Part shown: piece after piece, positions 1 through 7,769 of the stretch
How the letters are laid out: each line of letters opens with the position of its first letter
Position numbering within the stretch: position 1 is the stretch's first letter
Assembly (NCBI RefSeq): GCF_900215465.1
Contig: NZ_OBEH01000005.1
Location: 233,326 to 297,325, forward strand
Reading direction: 5' to 3'
Length of the DNA stretch: 64,000 nucleotides
Source of the DNA: Flagellimonas pacifica
GTDB taxonomy: Bacteria; Bacteroidota; Bacteroidia; Flavobacteriales; Flavobacteriaceae
The notes under the pieces: generated by a model
Told to the model about the DNA's origin: nothing
Seen by the model: the letters and a program-made list of their open reading frames with translations, nothing else
Database searches by the model: none
Translations under genes and position numbers: made by a program

Positions 1-77
1 ATTCTCTTTCCATACTATTATATGGGCAAACCTTCGCAGGCCCCTTCCTTCCCATCCCGACATGATGGGAGTATCCA

Positions 78-173
78 TTAATATGGGAAATCCCTGTGCG
101 GAAGCGTTGATGGATGTGTGACCAAGAAAGCAGTCAAGAGGAGAAGCTTAAATATCGTTTTGGTCAGTCCCAT
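78..173 (-). CDS. Possible 31-residue hydrophobic peptide after the MerT-like gene
   Basis: A short ATG-initiated frame starts inside the last codons of the MerT-like gene (ATG at 173, upstream stop at 164-166), an arrangement typical of translational coupling. The peptide begins with a Lys-containing start and a Leu-rich hydrophobic stretch like a signal peptide, then stops after 31 residues. It could be a real small membrane peptide, the 5' remnant of a frameshifted exported protein, or chance. I do not recognise it. The remaining ~77 bases to the window edge hold no convincing frame. Confidence 0.2.
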   Translation of the reverse strand: MGLTKTIFKLLLLTAFLVTHPSTLPHRDFPY

Positions 174-508
174 ACTGCTATATAGTTTATCGCAAAGGTA
201 ATCAACACAAATAGGGTCACGAGCCAAAGTCGAAGCTTTGACCTGGAGACCCTATTTTTATCCAATGTACAGCTGCCACACGAAAGCGTATCTTTCTTTT
301 TTGGATAGTATTCCCGATAAAAGCCAAAGACCAGGGAGAGGAGCGCCAGACCGAACAGATAAGGTCTGAGCGGATATACCCAAGCAAGGTAACTTGTGCC
401 GCTGCTGAGGGCCGCAATCGCTCCGTTCCAACAACATACCTTTGGTGCCAGAAAAGTAAGTAAGGATGTTCCCGTAGCAATGGAATCCTGAAATTGTAGT
501 CCCTTCAT
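164..508 (-). CDS. MerT-like small membrane metal transporter
   Basis: A 114-residue protein with about three membrane segments. The first segment carries a vicinal cysteine pair (VCCW, near residue 25), the signature by which MerT-type proteins take Hg(II) or related soft metals through the inner membrane. A second CxxC-like pair (SCGSC) lies in the cytoplasmic loop. I start it at the ATG at 508; an in-frame TTG at 583 would add 25 unconvincing residues that overlap the upstream gene. It follows the thioredoxin-like gene by 11 bases, so the two form one unit behind the promoter at 848-880. The family resemblance is clear; the metal carried is inferred. Confidence 0.7.
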   Translation of the reverse strand: MKGLQFQDSIATGTSLLTFLAPKVCCWNGAIAALSSGTSYLAWVYPLRPYLFGLALLSLVFGFYREYYPKKKDTLSCGSCTLDKNRVSRSKLRLWLVTLFVLITFAINYIAVWD

Positions 509-519
509 TCGGATTGTAT

Positions 520-789
520 TTAGGATTGGCCTATTCCGGCGGCAATTAATTTTTCCTTGGAAATTGAGGGCGCAATACAACAATCCAACAACTTACCTTC
601 AACTGCCACGGCAGGTAATTTTTGTATTCCATACTCGTTCACTTTTGAAAGACAGGTCTTGTCATCGCATTGCTTGACCAGATCGTATGTTGTTACTTCA
701 CAATTATCGCAGGCCAGTTCCTTGACCATTTTTACGACCGGGTCACAAACTGGACAACTGGCGGTAAAAACTTCTACTTGACGTTTCAT
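520..789 (-). CDS. Thioredoxin-fold (glutaredoxin-like) small protein
   Basis: 89 residues with an N-terminal beta strand followed by a CPVC active-site motif (residues 12-15) and a cis-Pro-like segment (KLPAVAVEG). This is the minimal thioredoxin/glutaredoxin fold found beside mercury and arsenic genes in Bacteroidota. Extra cysteines (CDNC, CDDKTC, DCC) suggest metal or thiol handling rather than a classical electron donor. The ATG at 789 is the start. It is the first gene of a two-gene unit with the MerT-like protein. A role in delivering or accepting Hg(II) from the transporter is inference from context. Confidence 0.75.
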   Translation of the reverse strand: MKRQVEVFTASCPVCDPVVKMVKELACDNCEVTTYDLVKQCDDKTCLSKVNEYGIQKLPAVAVEGKLLDCCIAPSISKEKLIAAGIGQS

Positions 790-847
790 TTCTTTTGTTT
801 TTAATGTTCATAAATCGTTTAATTGTTATTGAACCAAACCAATGAAC

Positions 848-880
848 CAAAGGTAGGATGGTGGGTAGGGTGGTCTCCAA
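848..880 (-). promoter_or_regulatory. Promoter and putative CsoR-type operator for the thioredoxin-merT unit
   Basis: Read on the minus strand, TTGG (880-877) is followed by the C-rich run AGACCACCCT and then TACCTTTG (855-848), a perfect Bacteroidota -7 element (TAnnTTTG). The 14-mer TTGGAGACCACCCT recurs before the CsoR-type gene (1381-1368), and in both places TACCTT begins 11 bases after it. The shared block therefore likely contains the -33 element plus an operator. The T-tract of the upstream terminator abuts this promoter. Confidence 0.65.
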
Positions 881-906
881 AAAAAAGACCTACTTTTCAG
901 TAGGTC
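879..906 (-). terminator. Rho-independent terminator after the CsoR-type gene
   Basis: On the minus strand, GACCTACT and AGTAGGTC pair in a perfect 8-bp stem (906-899 with 894-887) around a GAAA tetraloop, followed by eight T (886-879). It lies about 50 bases downstream of the CsoR-type stop and just before the next promoter, so it separates the two units. Confidence 0.85.
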
Positions 907-955
907 CTTTGTCTATGCCAGTCTGGGATAAAGTTTCTTTCTAAAAAGAAATGTA

Positions 956-1333
956 TTAGGTTGTTTCGTCCTTATTCAGGTCAAGGTCATCAATTCTTTT
1001 TCTGAGCATATCGATTTCCTTCATTTTTGTGGTCAGTGTATCAAGTTCCAAATCTGGAAATCGTTTTCGAATGAATTCAATACGGTCTTCATTACCGCAA
1101 TTTCCGGGACAAGCATCTATAGTTTCGGAAATTTTAATGGCCAAAGCTTTTCGATAGACTTCATCCAGCAATAGAAAATGGGCTTTGTCCAATCCTTTCT
1201 GCGCAGCCTTGAACTGAATCAATATCTTCTCTGGGTCAGTATCCTCATCGAGCATTTTAATGAGACCGCCTATTTGCCCATATATACTTTGCAACCTCGT
1301 TTTAATGTCCCTGCTTAAATCTCTCGGTATCAT
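956..1333 (-). CDS. CsoR/RcnR-family (DUF156) metal-sensing repressor
   Basis: 125 residues from the ATG at 1333, with the all-helical DUF156 pattern: an N-terminal RL..I.GQI.GL.KML helix, a central helix ending in the metal-site region (K-A-H-F-L-L-L), and a cysteine-bearing stretch CPGNCG. Family members are tetrameric repressors released from G/C-rich operators by Cu, Ni/Co, formaldehyde or thiol stress. The start at 1333 is preferred over an in-frame TTG at 1381 because the shared promoter/operator block occupies 1349-1381. It probably regulates itself and the thioredoxin-merT unit, which carries the same block. The metal sensed is unknown, and the longer C-terminal tail is unusual for the small CsoR type. 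Confidence 0.8.
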   Translation of the reverse strand: MIPRDLSRDIKTRLQSIYGQIGGLIKMLDEDTDPEKILIQFKAAQKGLDKAHFLLLDEVYRKALAIKISETIDACPGNCGNEDRIEFIRKRFPDLELDTLTTKMKEIDMLRKRIDDLDLNKDETT

Positions 1334-1348
1334 TGAATAATATTTTTG

Positions 1349-1381
1349 ATAAGGTATGACTGCACCAAGGGTGGTCTCCAA
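1349..1381 (-). promoter_or_regulatory. Promoter/operator of the CsoR-type gene
   Basis: The minus strand reads TTGGAGACCACCCT (1381-1368), then 11 bases, then TACCTTAT (1356-1349), matching the arrangement before the thioredoxin-like gene. The identical 14-mer plus identical spacing argues for a common operator overlapping or just after the -33 region. Autoregulation is inferred. Confidence 0.6.
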
Positions 1382-1395
1382 TTAACTTTCAGAAT

Positions 1396-1605
1396 TTATC
1401 GGCAACATCCTGAACTCTCCTGTATTGATGGGCAGGCAACAGTTCCATAAGAACAAAATACACAACAATCGCCTTCTTTGGGTCGGATCACCCTTTTGCA
1501 ATTATTGCATTCGTAGAAAAATTGGCAGGTTTCAGTGGGCATTACCTCTTCTTTCTGATAGCCACATTTTGGACAGGTAATTGTAGAAGTATAAATAATA
1601 TTCAT
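1396..1605 (-). CDS. GDCCVxC-domain small cysteine-rich protein
   Basis: 69 residues with an N-terminal zinc-ribbon-like half (CPKCG, later CNNC) and a C-terminal GDCCVFCSYG motif. This matches the GDCCVxC-domain (seleno)protein family usually found beside merT or merTP; here cysteines, not TGA-encoded residues, fill the motif. Its ATG overlaps the merTP stop by four bases (ATGA), so it is translationally coupled. The function is not established; a soft-metal chaperone or mercury-binding role is inferred from the cysteines and neighbourhood. Confidence 0.8.
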   Translation of the reverse strand: MNIIYTSTITCPKCGYQKEEVMPTETCQFFYECNNCKRVIRPKEGDCCVFCSYGTVACPSIQESSGCCR

Positions 1606-2207
1606 AACCTTTTTACTGTATATCCAGTATTTGAAATGGCGTTTTCAATTTCCTCTTTTGACACTTTGGTTTTATCGTATTTCACAACTGTATTGCCTTT
1701 TTCGTAGTGAGCTTTGACCGATAAGATGCCATCAAGTTTATTGACTTCGCTTTCAATGTGATTTTCGCATCCGGTACAGGTCATCCCTTCCACAATAAAG
1801 GTTTCTTCAATGATGTTGTCCTGTTGCACATAGACAACTTCCTTTGATGGCCGGGTATAAAAAATTCCAGAGTAATAGGGGAATGCCAGCATTAGTCCCG
1901 CAAAGAGCGTGACAAAAAGTAAAAACTTCTTTGATTGCATGAAGGTAGTTTTCTTATCATCTTCACAAGCGCAATCAATTTCATCCTTTGATTTAGGCTT
2001 CAGTTTCTGGTACCAGGCAAATGCAAGCACCAAGATGGTGAAGCTCATAAGATAGGGTCTAAAAGGTTCCGTCCAAGCAAACATGGAGGCCATCCCACTG
2101 GTTCCCGCCAATAAAGCCAGTACAGGGGTTATGCAACAAACTGATGCAGCAATAGCAGTGAGGATACCAGCATAGGCCGCTGTATTTGAAATTTTACCGG
2201 TTTTCAT
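1602..2207 (-). CDS. merTP: Mercuric transport fusion MerTP
   Basis: 201 residues. The N-terminal part (about 10-120) is MerT-like, with three hydrophobic segments and the VCCITP cysteine pair in the first. The C-terminal ~70 residues form an HMA (MerP-like) domain with GMTCTGC. In mercury systems MerP-type domains capture Hg(II) and pass it to MerT for import; the fusion is the common Bacteroidota form. The start codon immediately follows the arsR stop with no gap. Import normally feeds cytoplasmic MerA, which is not visible here, so detoxification must lie outside the window or use another sink. Confidence 0.88.
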   Translation of the reverse strand: MKTGKISNTAAYAGILTAIAASVCCITPVLALLAGTSGMASMFAWTEPFRPYLMSFTILVLAFAWYQKLKPKSKDEIDCACEDDKKTTFMQSKKFLLFVTLFAGLMLAFPYYSGIFYTRPSKEVVYVQQDNIIEETFIVEGMTCTGCENHIESEVNKLDGILSVKAHYEKGNTVVKYDKTKVSKEEIENAISNTGYTVKRL

Positions 2208-2579
2208 TTATGCTACTTTTCTATTGTCATTAATGTTTGAAAAGGCCTTGCCCAAAATGTCCGAACTTTTGTCGAGCAGTGAGTAAAAAAGTGTTTGCCC
2301 CGCTCTTCTTGAAGTAATTACACCTACGTCTTTCATCTTTCTGATATGCTGTGAGATGGCAGGAACACTCATTTCGAGGATATCTGCAAAATCGCAAGGG
2401 CAGAGTTCTTTTTCTTGACTAAGAAGGAACAAGATTTTAAGGCGTACTTCATTTCCGGCCATAGCCATTATCCTGCTTATTTCTTCAATATTTTTCGAAG
2501 TCTCATTTAGGGTTTCCCTGCATCGTTCCAGTTGTTTTTGGTCTGCTTCGGCCCTTGTACAGATGATTTCAAGTTTCAT
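2208..2579 (-). CDS. ArsR/SmtB-family metal-responsive repressor
   Basis: 123 residues with a winged-helix HTH (about residues 45-105): EVRLKILFLL, then the ELCPCDFADIL helix with a Cys-x-Cys pair, the recognition helix VPAISQHIRKMKDVG and a wing ending in LFYSLL. ArsR proteins with cysteines at this helix sense thiophilic metals. It is the first gene of the operon with merTP and GDCCVxC. The upstream region has a good promoter with an overlapping inverted repeat, consistent with autorepression. Hg(II) as inducer is inferred from the operon. Confidence 0.85.
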   Translation of the reverse strand: MKLEIICTRAEADQKQLERCRETLNETSKNIEEISRIMAMAGNEVRLKILFLLSQEKELCPCDFADILEMSVPAISQHIRKMKDVGVITSRRAGQTLFYSLLDKSSDILGKAFSNINDNRKVA

Positions 2580-2598
2580 GGCATTTACATTTAAGTTC

Positions 2599-2639
2599 GA
2601 AAGATATAAATATTTAATAATTTAAGCAAATACTTAAAT
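2599..2639 (-). promoter_or_regulatory. arsR-merTP promoter with overlapping operator palindrome
   Basis: On the minus strand TTTG (2630-2627) is followed after 20 bases by TATCTTTC (2606-2599), one mismatch from TAnnTTTG. The inverted repeat ATTTAAG-N6-CTTAAAT (2620-2639) spans the -33 element, the expected position for an ArsR operator. Confidence 0.65.
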
Positions 2640-2967
2640 AATGATTAATCTATTCTAATTATGTAATCTTTCACCAGGCCCATATTCATGAATCCCATAG
2701 CCACTAATTTGTTTGGGAGTTATCAGTTCCCATTTGATAGTAAAGGGCCATTATATAATTGTTTTGATAAGGTCTGTGGAAATTTACCACTGGCGAATTT
2801 GGATTGGAGAATAACCGAAAACGTTCCCATGTTACCTAGAAATGGCATTAAGTGTTTATAGTCGTTTCCCAAAGAATATTTAGATTTTTTTAAGAATTTG
2901 CTTTTTGAAACCTTATCTTGGGTATGCGGGCGGTAAATTGAGTTTGGTCCATACATTTCCAATAGAA
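2640..2967. other. Intergenic region without a recognised gene
   Basis: The AT-rich stretch between the divergent arsR and sensor-kinase genes has no convincing open frame, RNA gene or terminator. An in-frame TTG at 2905 would extend the kinase by 21 residues, but they do not resemble a signal peptide. Confidence 0.5.
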
Positions 2968-4923
2968 ATGAACAAAATGAAATATAGATCAACTTCAAAA
3001 ATATGGTACCTGAGTGGAAACATTTTCTACATCATGTGTGTTTTGTTTTGTCCAACAGGATCTACCGCTCAACAGGACAGAATGGTTGATAGTATTACTG
3101 CCATTTTACCGACCATGGATGTTGAAGATAGGATAGAGGCATTGGGCGATTTAAGCTATAGGACCTCTACTTCCGATTTCAAAGCTTCCCTGGGTTATGG
3201 CAAGCAAGCATTAAATCTAGCACGACAAACGGACAATCAATCATTGCTGGCAAAGTCACTTAAAAACTTGGCGAACACCTATATGAGAGCCAGCAGATTC
3301 GAAATGGCCCTTGATTTAAACGAAAAGGCCATGAAGATTTTCAAGTCAACAAACAACATGGAAGAGCTTGCCGGTGTTTATAATAATTTGGGCGCCACAT
3401 ACAGAAGAAAAGGGGATTTCACCAAAGCACTCGACTTTTTTTTTAAGTCACTGAATATTAAGGACTCCCTTGGCGGAATTAATCTGACTTCGGCATACGC
3501 AAATATCGGACAGATTTACCGACAAAAGGGGGAGCCCAAGAAAGCGCTTACCTACTTTTTCCAATCCCTTGAAATTGACGAAAAAAATGACGACCTATCC
3601 GGCATGGCCATCAATTTCAGTAATATCGGTACCGCTTACGAAAATCAGGGGAAATATGACATGGCGCTATCCTATGCCAGGAAGGCTTTGGCAATAGATG
3701 AAAAATTGAACGATAAATATGGGGTAGCCATAGATTACAATAACATGGCAGAGGCATACTTCGGAAAAAAACAATATTCGGGATCATTTGATTACTACCA
3801 GAAGTCCTTGACAATAAAAAGAAAAATGGGAAACCAAAATGGAATGGCCCACACTTTGCAACGCATGGCCAAACTACACTCGGATTGGAAAAAACATGAT
3901 AGTGCCCTGGTTTTTGCCCACAAAAGCCTTTCCATTTTGGATTCGGTGGACAACAAGGAAAGAAAGATGGAAGCCCATAATGTGCTCTCCGAAATATATT
4001 CGGCCAAGGGAGATCATAAAAATGCCATGGCCAGTTATAAGGAATATATAAAGTTAAGGGAGACCATCTTTAATATTGCAAAAGAGAGATTGGCCTCTGA
4101 TATGGAAAGCAAATATGAATCGGCCAAAAAGGACAATACGATAGAGGTACAGAGGACCACCATCGCCGGACAGCAAAAAATACAGGTATTATATGGCATT
4201 TTATCAGGACTTTTAGGGTTGATCTTATTGGGACTTTACCATAACCACAAAAAGGGTAAAAAAAGAAATAAGGAGTTACAAGGGCTAAATGAAGCCCTGG
4301 ACGCGAAGAATGCCCAAAATGAGCTCCTGTTAAGGGAAATACACCATAGGGTAAAGAACAATTTGGAAATGGTCAAGAGTTTAATTGCGCTACAATCTGC
4401 CCAAATCGAAGATAAATCAACAAAGGAGGCAATGCTCGCCAGTCAAAATCGCGTGGAGTCCATGGGTATCATTCATCAGAAGTTGTACCAGGGCGAAAAT
4501 CTTGGGAGTATCGAGATGAAGGATTATTTCATTAATTTAAGCGAAGGAATCCTCGATTCTTTCAGTGCCGAGGGTAAGGTGGAGATCGAATGCATCATGG
4601 ACGAACTGGAACTGGATATAGATACAGCAGTACCTATTGGTCTAATAGTTAACGAGCTTTTGACAAATGCCCTAAAATATGCATTCCCCAGTGGCGAGCA
4701 GGGATTGGTCAAAATTTTCTTGACAAAAGATGGTGTAGATACGCTCAACCTGCAGGTAGCGGACAACGGGGTCGGTAAAAAAAATAATCCGGCGCCCAAA
4801 GTTAAAGGTTTTGGAAGAGAATTGGTAGGAATGCTCACTAGACAGCTAAATGGAACCATGGAGGAAGATTTTGGATTGGGAACCACTATTTCTTTCAAGT
4901 TTAAACTTGACAAAGTTGCATAA
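2968..4923 (+). CDS. TPR-containing HisKA_2 sensor histidine kinase
   Basis: About 651 residues from the ATG at 2968 (a second ATG at 2977 is equally possible), beginning with a signal peptide ending near STAQQ. The sensor is a periplasmic array of about seven tetratricopeptide repeats (GDFTKALDFF-type helices), then one membrane segment near residue 410 and a short coiled coil. The kinase core is of HisKA_2/HWE type: EIHHRVKNNL with the phospho-acceptor His near 457, an N-box NELLTNALKYAF near 561 and ADNGVGK near 598. It is followed two bases later by a LytTR response regulator, its likely partner. The TPR sensor probably reads a protein or peptide ligand; the signal is unknown. Confidence 0.85.
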   Translation: MNKMKYRSTSKIWYLSGNIFYIMCVLFCPTGSTAQQDRMVDSITAILPTMDVEDRIEALGDLSYRTSTSDFKASLGYGKQALNLARQTDNQSLLAKSLKNLANTYMRASRFEMALDLNEKAMKIFKSTNNMEELAGVYNNLGATYRRKGDFTKALDFFFKSLNIKDSLGGINLTSAYANIGQIYRQKGEPKKALTYFFQSLEIDEKNDDLSGMAINFSNIGTAYENQGKYDMALSYARKALAIDEKLNDKYGVAIDYNNMAEAYFGKKQYSGSFDYYQKSLTIKRKMGNQNGMAHTLQRMAKLHSDWKKHDSALVFAHKSLSILDSVDNKERKMEAHNVLSEIYSAKGDHKNAMASYKEYIKLRETIFNIAKERLASDMESKYESAKKDNTIEVQRTTIAGQQKIQVLYGILSGLLGLILLGLYHNHKKGKKRNKELQGLNEALDAKNAQNELLLREIHHRVKNNLEMVKSLIALQSAQIEDKSTKEAMLASQNRVESMGIIHQKLYQGENLGSIEMKDYFINLSEGILDSFSAEGKVEIECIMDELELDIDTAVPIGLIVNELLTNALKYAFPSGEQGLVKIFLTKDGVDTLNLQVADNGVGKKNNPAPKVKGFGRELVGMLTRQLNGTMEEDFGLGTTISFKFKLDKVA

Positions 4924-4925
4924 AA

Positions 4926-5657
4926 ATGACGAAACCGATACAGATACTTATTGTTGAGGACAATATGGTGATTGGCACCAATCTATCCATGCAACTCAAC
5001 GAACTCGGTTTTGAAGTTTGCGGTCTCTTGCCAAGGGGTGAAGATGTGCTGTCCTGCATCCGTAACGAACGCCCGGACATCCTCTTGCTTGACATACAGT
5101 TAAAAGGTAAATTGGATGGGATAGAAACCGCGCGCTTGGTACAATCCGAATTTGATATCCCTATCATTTATCTCACTTCCAACGCAGATGAAGCACATTT
5201 TAGGCGGGCCAAAGAAACCAAGCCACGAGCCTTTATTTCAAAGCCCTACAAAAACATCGACCTGAAAAGGGCCATAGAGCTTACGGTAGAGGCCATCTCC
5301 AATAATGCCAGGCCTGAAGCCACCATCGAAAATCATTACGTGCTAACAGATCGGGTCTTTGTGAGAAAACAGGACAAGCTTATGGCCGTGGCCATAAAGG
5401 ATATCAGGTATTTGGAAGCCGATCGAAATTATTGCCGGATATTTGCCGTTGAAAAAGAATATCTGTTGGTAGGGACATTAAAATCCCTTGAAGAAAAGTT
5501 GCCCCGAGCCAACTTTATGCGGGTCCACCGGTCATATATCATCAATGTTTCACAGATCGACGAGGTCGGCAACAATCATGTTTCGGTTGGAGGTAAAATC
5601 ATCCCTGTAAACAAAATAGCAAAATTTGAATTGTTAAGGCGGCTTCAAACCCTGTAG
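4926..5657 (+). CDS. LytTR-family response regulator
   Basis: 243 residues: a CheY-like receiver (about 5-120) with the phospho-acceptor Asp in LLLDIQLKG, a switch Thr in YLTSNAD and the conserved Lys in ISKPY, followed by a LytTR DNA-binding domain (about 145-240) with RVHRSYIIN. It sits two bases after the kinase stop, so the pair is cotranscribed. LytTR regulators bind direct-repeat sites; no target is obvious in the next intergenic region. The kinase-regulator pairing is by position. Confidence 0.88.
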   Translation: MTKPIQILIVEDNMVIGTNLSMQLNELGFEVCGLLPRGEDVLSCIRNERPDILLLDIQLKGKLDGIETARLVQSEFDIPIIYLTSNADEAHFRRAKETKPRAFISKPYKNIDLKRAIELTVEAISNNARPEATIENHYVLTDRVFVRKQDKLMAVAIKDIRYLEADRNYCRIFAVEKEYLLVGTLKSLEEKLPRANFMRVHRSYIINVSQIDEVGNNHVSVGGKIIPVNKIAKFELLRRLQTL

Positions 5658-5814
5658 ATTTTCTTTTTTTTAGATTACCGGTAAATAATAAAACCTCTTC
5701 GGAAAGTAGAAAGATAGCTCCGTCCTAACTCCCTTTATTTTTCTTAATCTCAGTATTATCTTCAGTTAACACTTAGTTCAAGAAGAACCAGGTCAAATTT
5801 AATACTGTACTATT

Positions 5815-6342
5815 ATGAAAAATTTAAAAAACCAACTGTTTTTGCCAATGATGGCATTGATCCTCTTCGTGTCCCACTCCATGTTCGGCCAAGGAAACGT
5901 TACCCTTGATTTTGAAAATTCCGAATCGGCCTTACAACTGGTAAAAAACTACACTCAGAGCTTAAAGGAAGGAAATGCTGCCAAAATGACCAAACTACTG
6001 GCCAAAGATGTCATTGTATATGGACTGGGCAAAGGCATGGATTCATTAACGGTAAAGGAACACAAGGAATACTTTACCAATAGCTTCGATACTTATCAAC
6101 ACGAGCTTTCAGGAGAGCTTTATCTGCCGGTAAAGGTCACTGAAAACTGGAATGCCGGTGAATGGGTTCTTTCTTGGGGCACAAATACACTTACCCGCAA
6201 AAAGAATGGAAAGAAAAGTACCGTCCCCTACCATTCTGCCAGTCTGGTTGAAGATGGAAAGATTATCCGAATATACTTCTACTATGACTTGTTAAATATT
6301 CTTGAGACCCAGGGCTATACGATTGTCTCTCCCGGAAAATAA
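5815..6342 (+). CDS. Secreted NTF2-like (SnoaL-type) protein
   Basis: 175 residues with a clear signal peptide (Lys-rich start, hydrophobic core, cleavage near MFGQG) and a mature part with a cone-shaped NTF2-like pattern: a helix ALQLVKNYTQSLKEGNAAKMTKLLAKDV, then strands ending in RIYFYYDLL. Such domains act as small-molecule binding pockets or isomerase-like enzymes, often unassigned in Flavobacteriia. It lies alone between the two-component pair and the MFS gene. No catalytic residues can be assigned. Confidence 0.65.
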   Translation: MKNLKNQLFLPMMALILFVSHSMFGQGNVTLDFENSESALQLVKNYTQSLKEGNAAKMTKLLAKDVIVYGLGKGMDSLTVKEHKEYFTNSFDTYQHELSGELYLPVKVTENWNAGEWVLSWGTNTLTRKKNGKKSTVPYHSASLVEDGKIIRIYFYYDLLNILETQGYTIVSPGK

Positions 6343-6448
6343 CCGCAACAGCGCCCTCATGGTCATCCTATCTCGTCTATAACGAAGATAAAAATGTTGT
6401 TTATTTCCATGAGGTTTGGGGAGCTTGTGTTGTCAAAATACCATCCTA

Positions 6449-7732
6449 ATGAGCAAGATCACAAAAAGCAACCAAAGTAAATGGTACGTGCTGGTGATTC
6501 TCACCACCGTTTATGCGTTTAACTTTATTGACCGTCAAATCTTGGTAATCCTCGCAGAACCCATAAAAGCTGATCTGGGATTGAGCGATACCCAGCTAGG
6601 CCTGTTGACAGGTTTGGCGTTTGCAGCATTATATGTTACCATGGGTTTGCCCATTGCCCGGTTGGCCGATAAGGGAAACAGAAAAAATATTGTGGCGGCA
6701 AGTTTGACACTCTGGTCATTGATGACCGCTATATCCGGAACGGTGACCAGCTTTTTCCAACTGCTATTGGCTCGAATCGGTGTGGGAATTGGAGAAGCGG
6801 GCGGTAGCCCTCCATCACATTCTATCATATCAGATTATTTTCCTCCTAAAAAGCGGGCTACTGCACTTGCTATTTATTCCATGGGTATTTATATCGGAAT
6901 ACTACTGGGATTTGTCATCGGGGGAGTAATTGCTAAACTCTATGGTTGGAGAATAACATTTTACGCCATTGGCATACCGGGCATACTATTGGCCATTATT
7001 CTGTACTTCACCATAAAGGAACCCATAAAAGGGCAGTCCGATGCTATTGGCACAAGCGACCAAACGCCTAAACTGGCAGAGGTAATCAAAACTTTATTTG
7101 GCAGTAAGTCTTTTGTTTTTGCAGCTCTTGGTGCGGGATTTATAGCTTTTGGAACATATGGGTTCGGTAATTTTATGCCATCTTTTCTACAGAGGGTGCA
7201 CGGGATGGATATAGCTTCGGCAGGTTACGCGCTCGGTCTAATTTTTGGAGTTGGAGGTGGGGTAGGCACGTTCCTTGGGGGATATTTTGCTGATCGCTAT
7301 GGTAAGAAAGATGTGCGCTGGCATCTATGGATAATAATGATTACGGGTTTCGCTGGATACATCCCATTTGCTATGGCCATTTTTTCGGGTGATGTCAATT
7401 GGGTACTCGCAATGACTTTTTTGGCCGTATTTCTATTAGCATTTAATCTGGCCCCTGTTATCGCGGTTACACATAGTCTGGTGAATGCCAGAATGCGAGC
7501 TTTTGCCTCTTCGATATTATTTCTCATTCTAAACCTGATCGGTCTTGGCTTAGGGCCTTTGGCGATGGGCTATCTAAGTGATCTATTAACCCCCAATTAT
7601 GGCGATCTAAGCCTTAGGTGGGCATTCTGTATCATATTCCTTAGCGGATCAATAGCAACCGTATTTTTTGGCCTGGCCGCAAAAAACTATAAGGAGGACT
7701 TAAAACGGATACAACATAACAATGATTACTAG
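6449..7732 (+). CDS. MFS transporter, Spinster-like
   Basis: 427 residues from the ATG at 6449 (a TTG at 6416 adds 11 unlikely residues). Twelve hydrophobic segments are visible. The conserved N-terminal half includes YAFNFIDRQIL in TM1, the loop 2-3 motif GLPIARLADKGNRK, and RIGVGIGEAGGSPP in TM4, all typical of the spinster-like major facilitator group (lipid, sugar or aromatic-acid substrates). The methyltransferase gene follows after about 37 bases and may be coexpressed. The substrate cannot be read from the sequence. Confidence 0.82.
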   Translation: MSKITKSNQSKWYVLVILTTVYAFNFIDRQILVILAEPIKADLGLSDTQLGLLTGLAFAALYVTMGLPIARLADKGNRKNIVAASLTLWSLMTAISGTVTSFFQLLLARIGVGIGEAGGSPPSHSIISDYFPPKKRATALAIYSMGIYIGILLGFVIGGVIAKLYGWRITFYAIGIPGILLAIILYFTIKEPIKGQSDAIGTSDQTPKLAEVIKTLFGSKSFVFAALGAGFIAFGTYGFGNFMPSFLQRVHGMDIASAGYALGLIFGVGGGVGTFLGGYFADRYGKKDVRWHLWIIMITGFAGYIPFAMAIFSGDVNWVLAMTFLAVFLLAFNLAPVIAVTHSLVNARMRAFASSILFLILNLIGLGLGPLAMGYLSDLLTPNYGDLSLRWAFCIIFLSGSIATVFFGLAAKNYKEDLKRIQHNNDY

Positions 7733-7769
7733 AAACAGTAGGAAACTACTCAAACAAAAATAATAACTG

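Noticed and set aside
956..1381. TTG at 1381 as the start of the CsoR-type repressor
   Set aside because: It falls inside the shared promoter/operator block; the ATG at 1333 gives a family-typical N-terminus.
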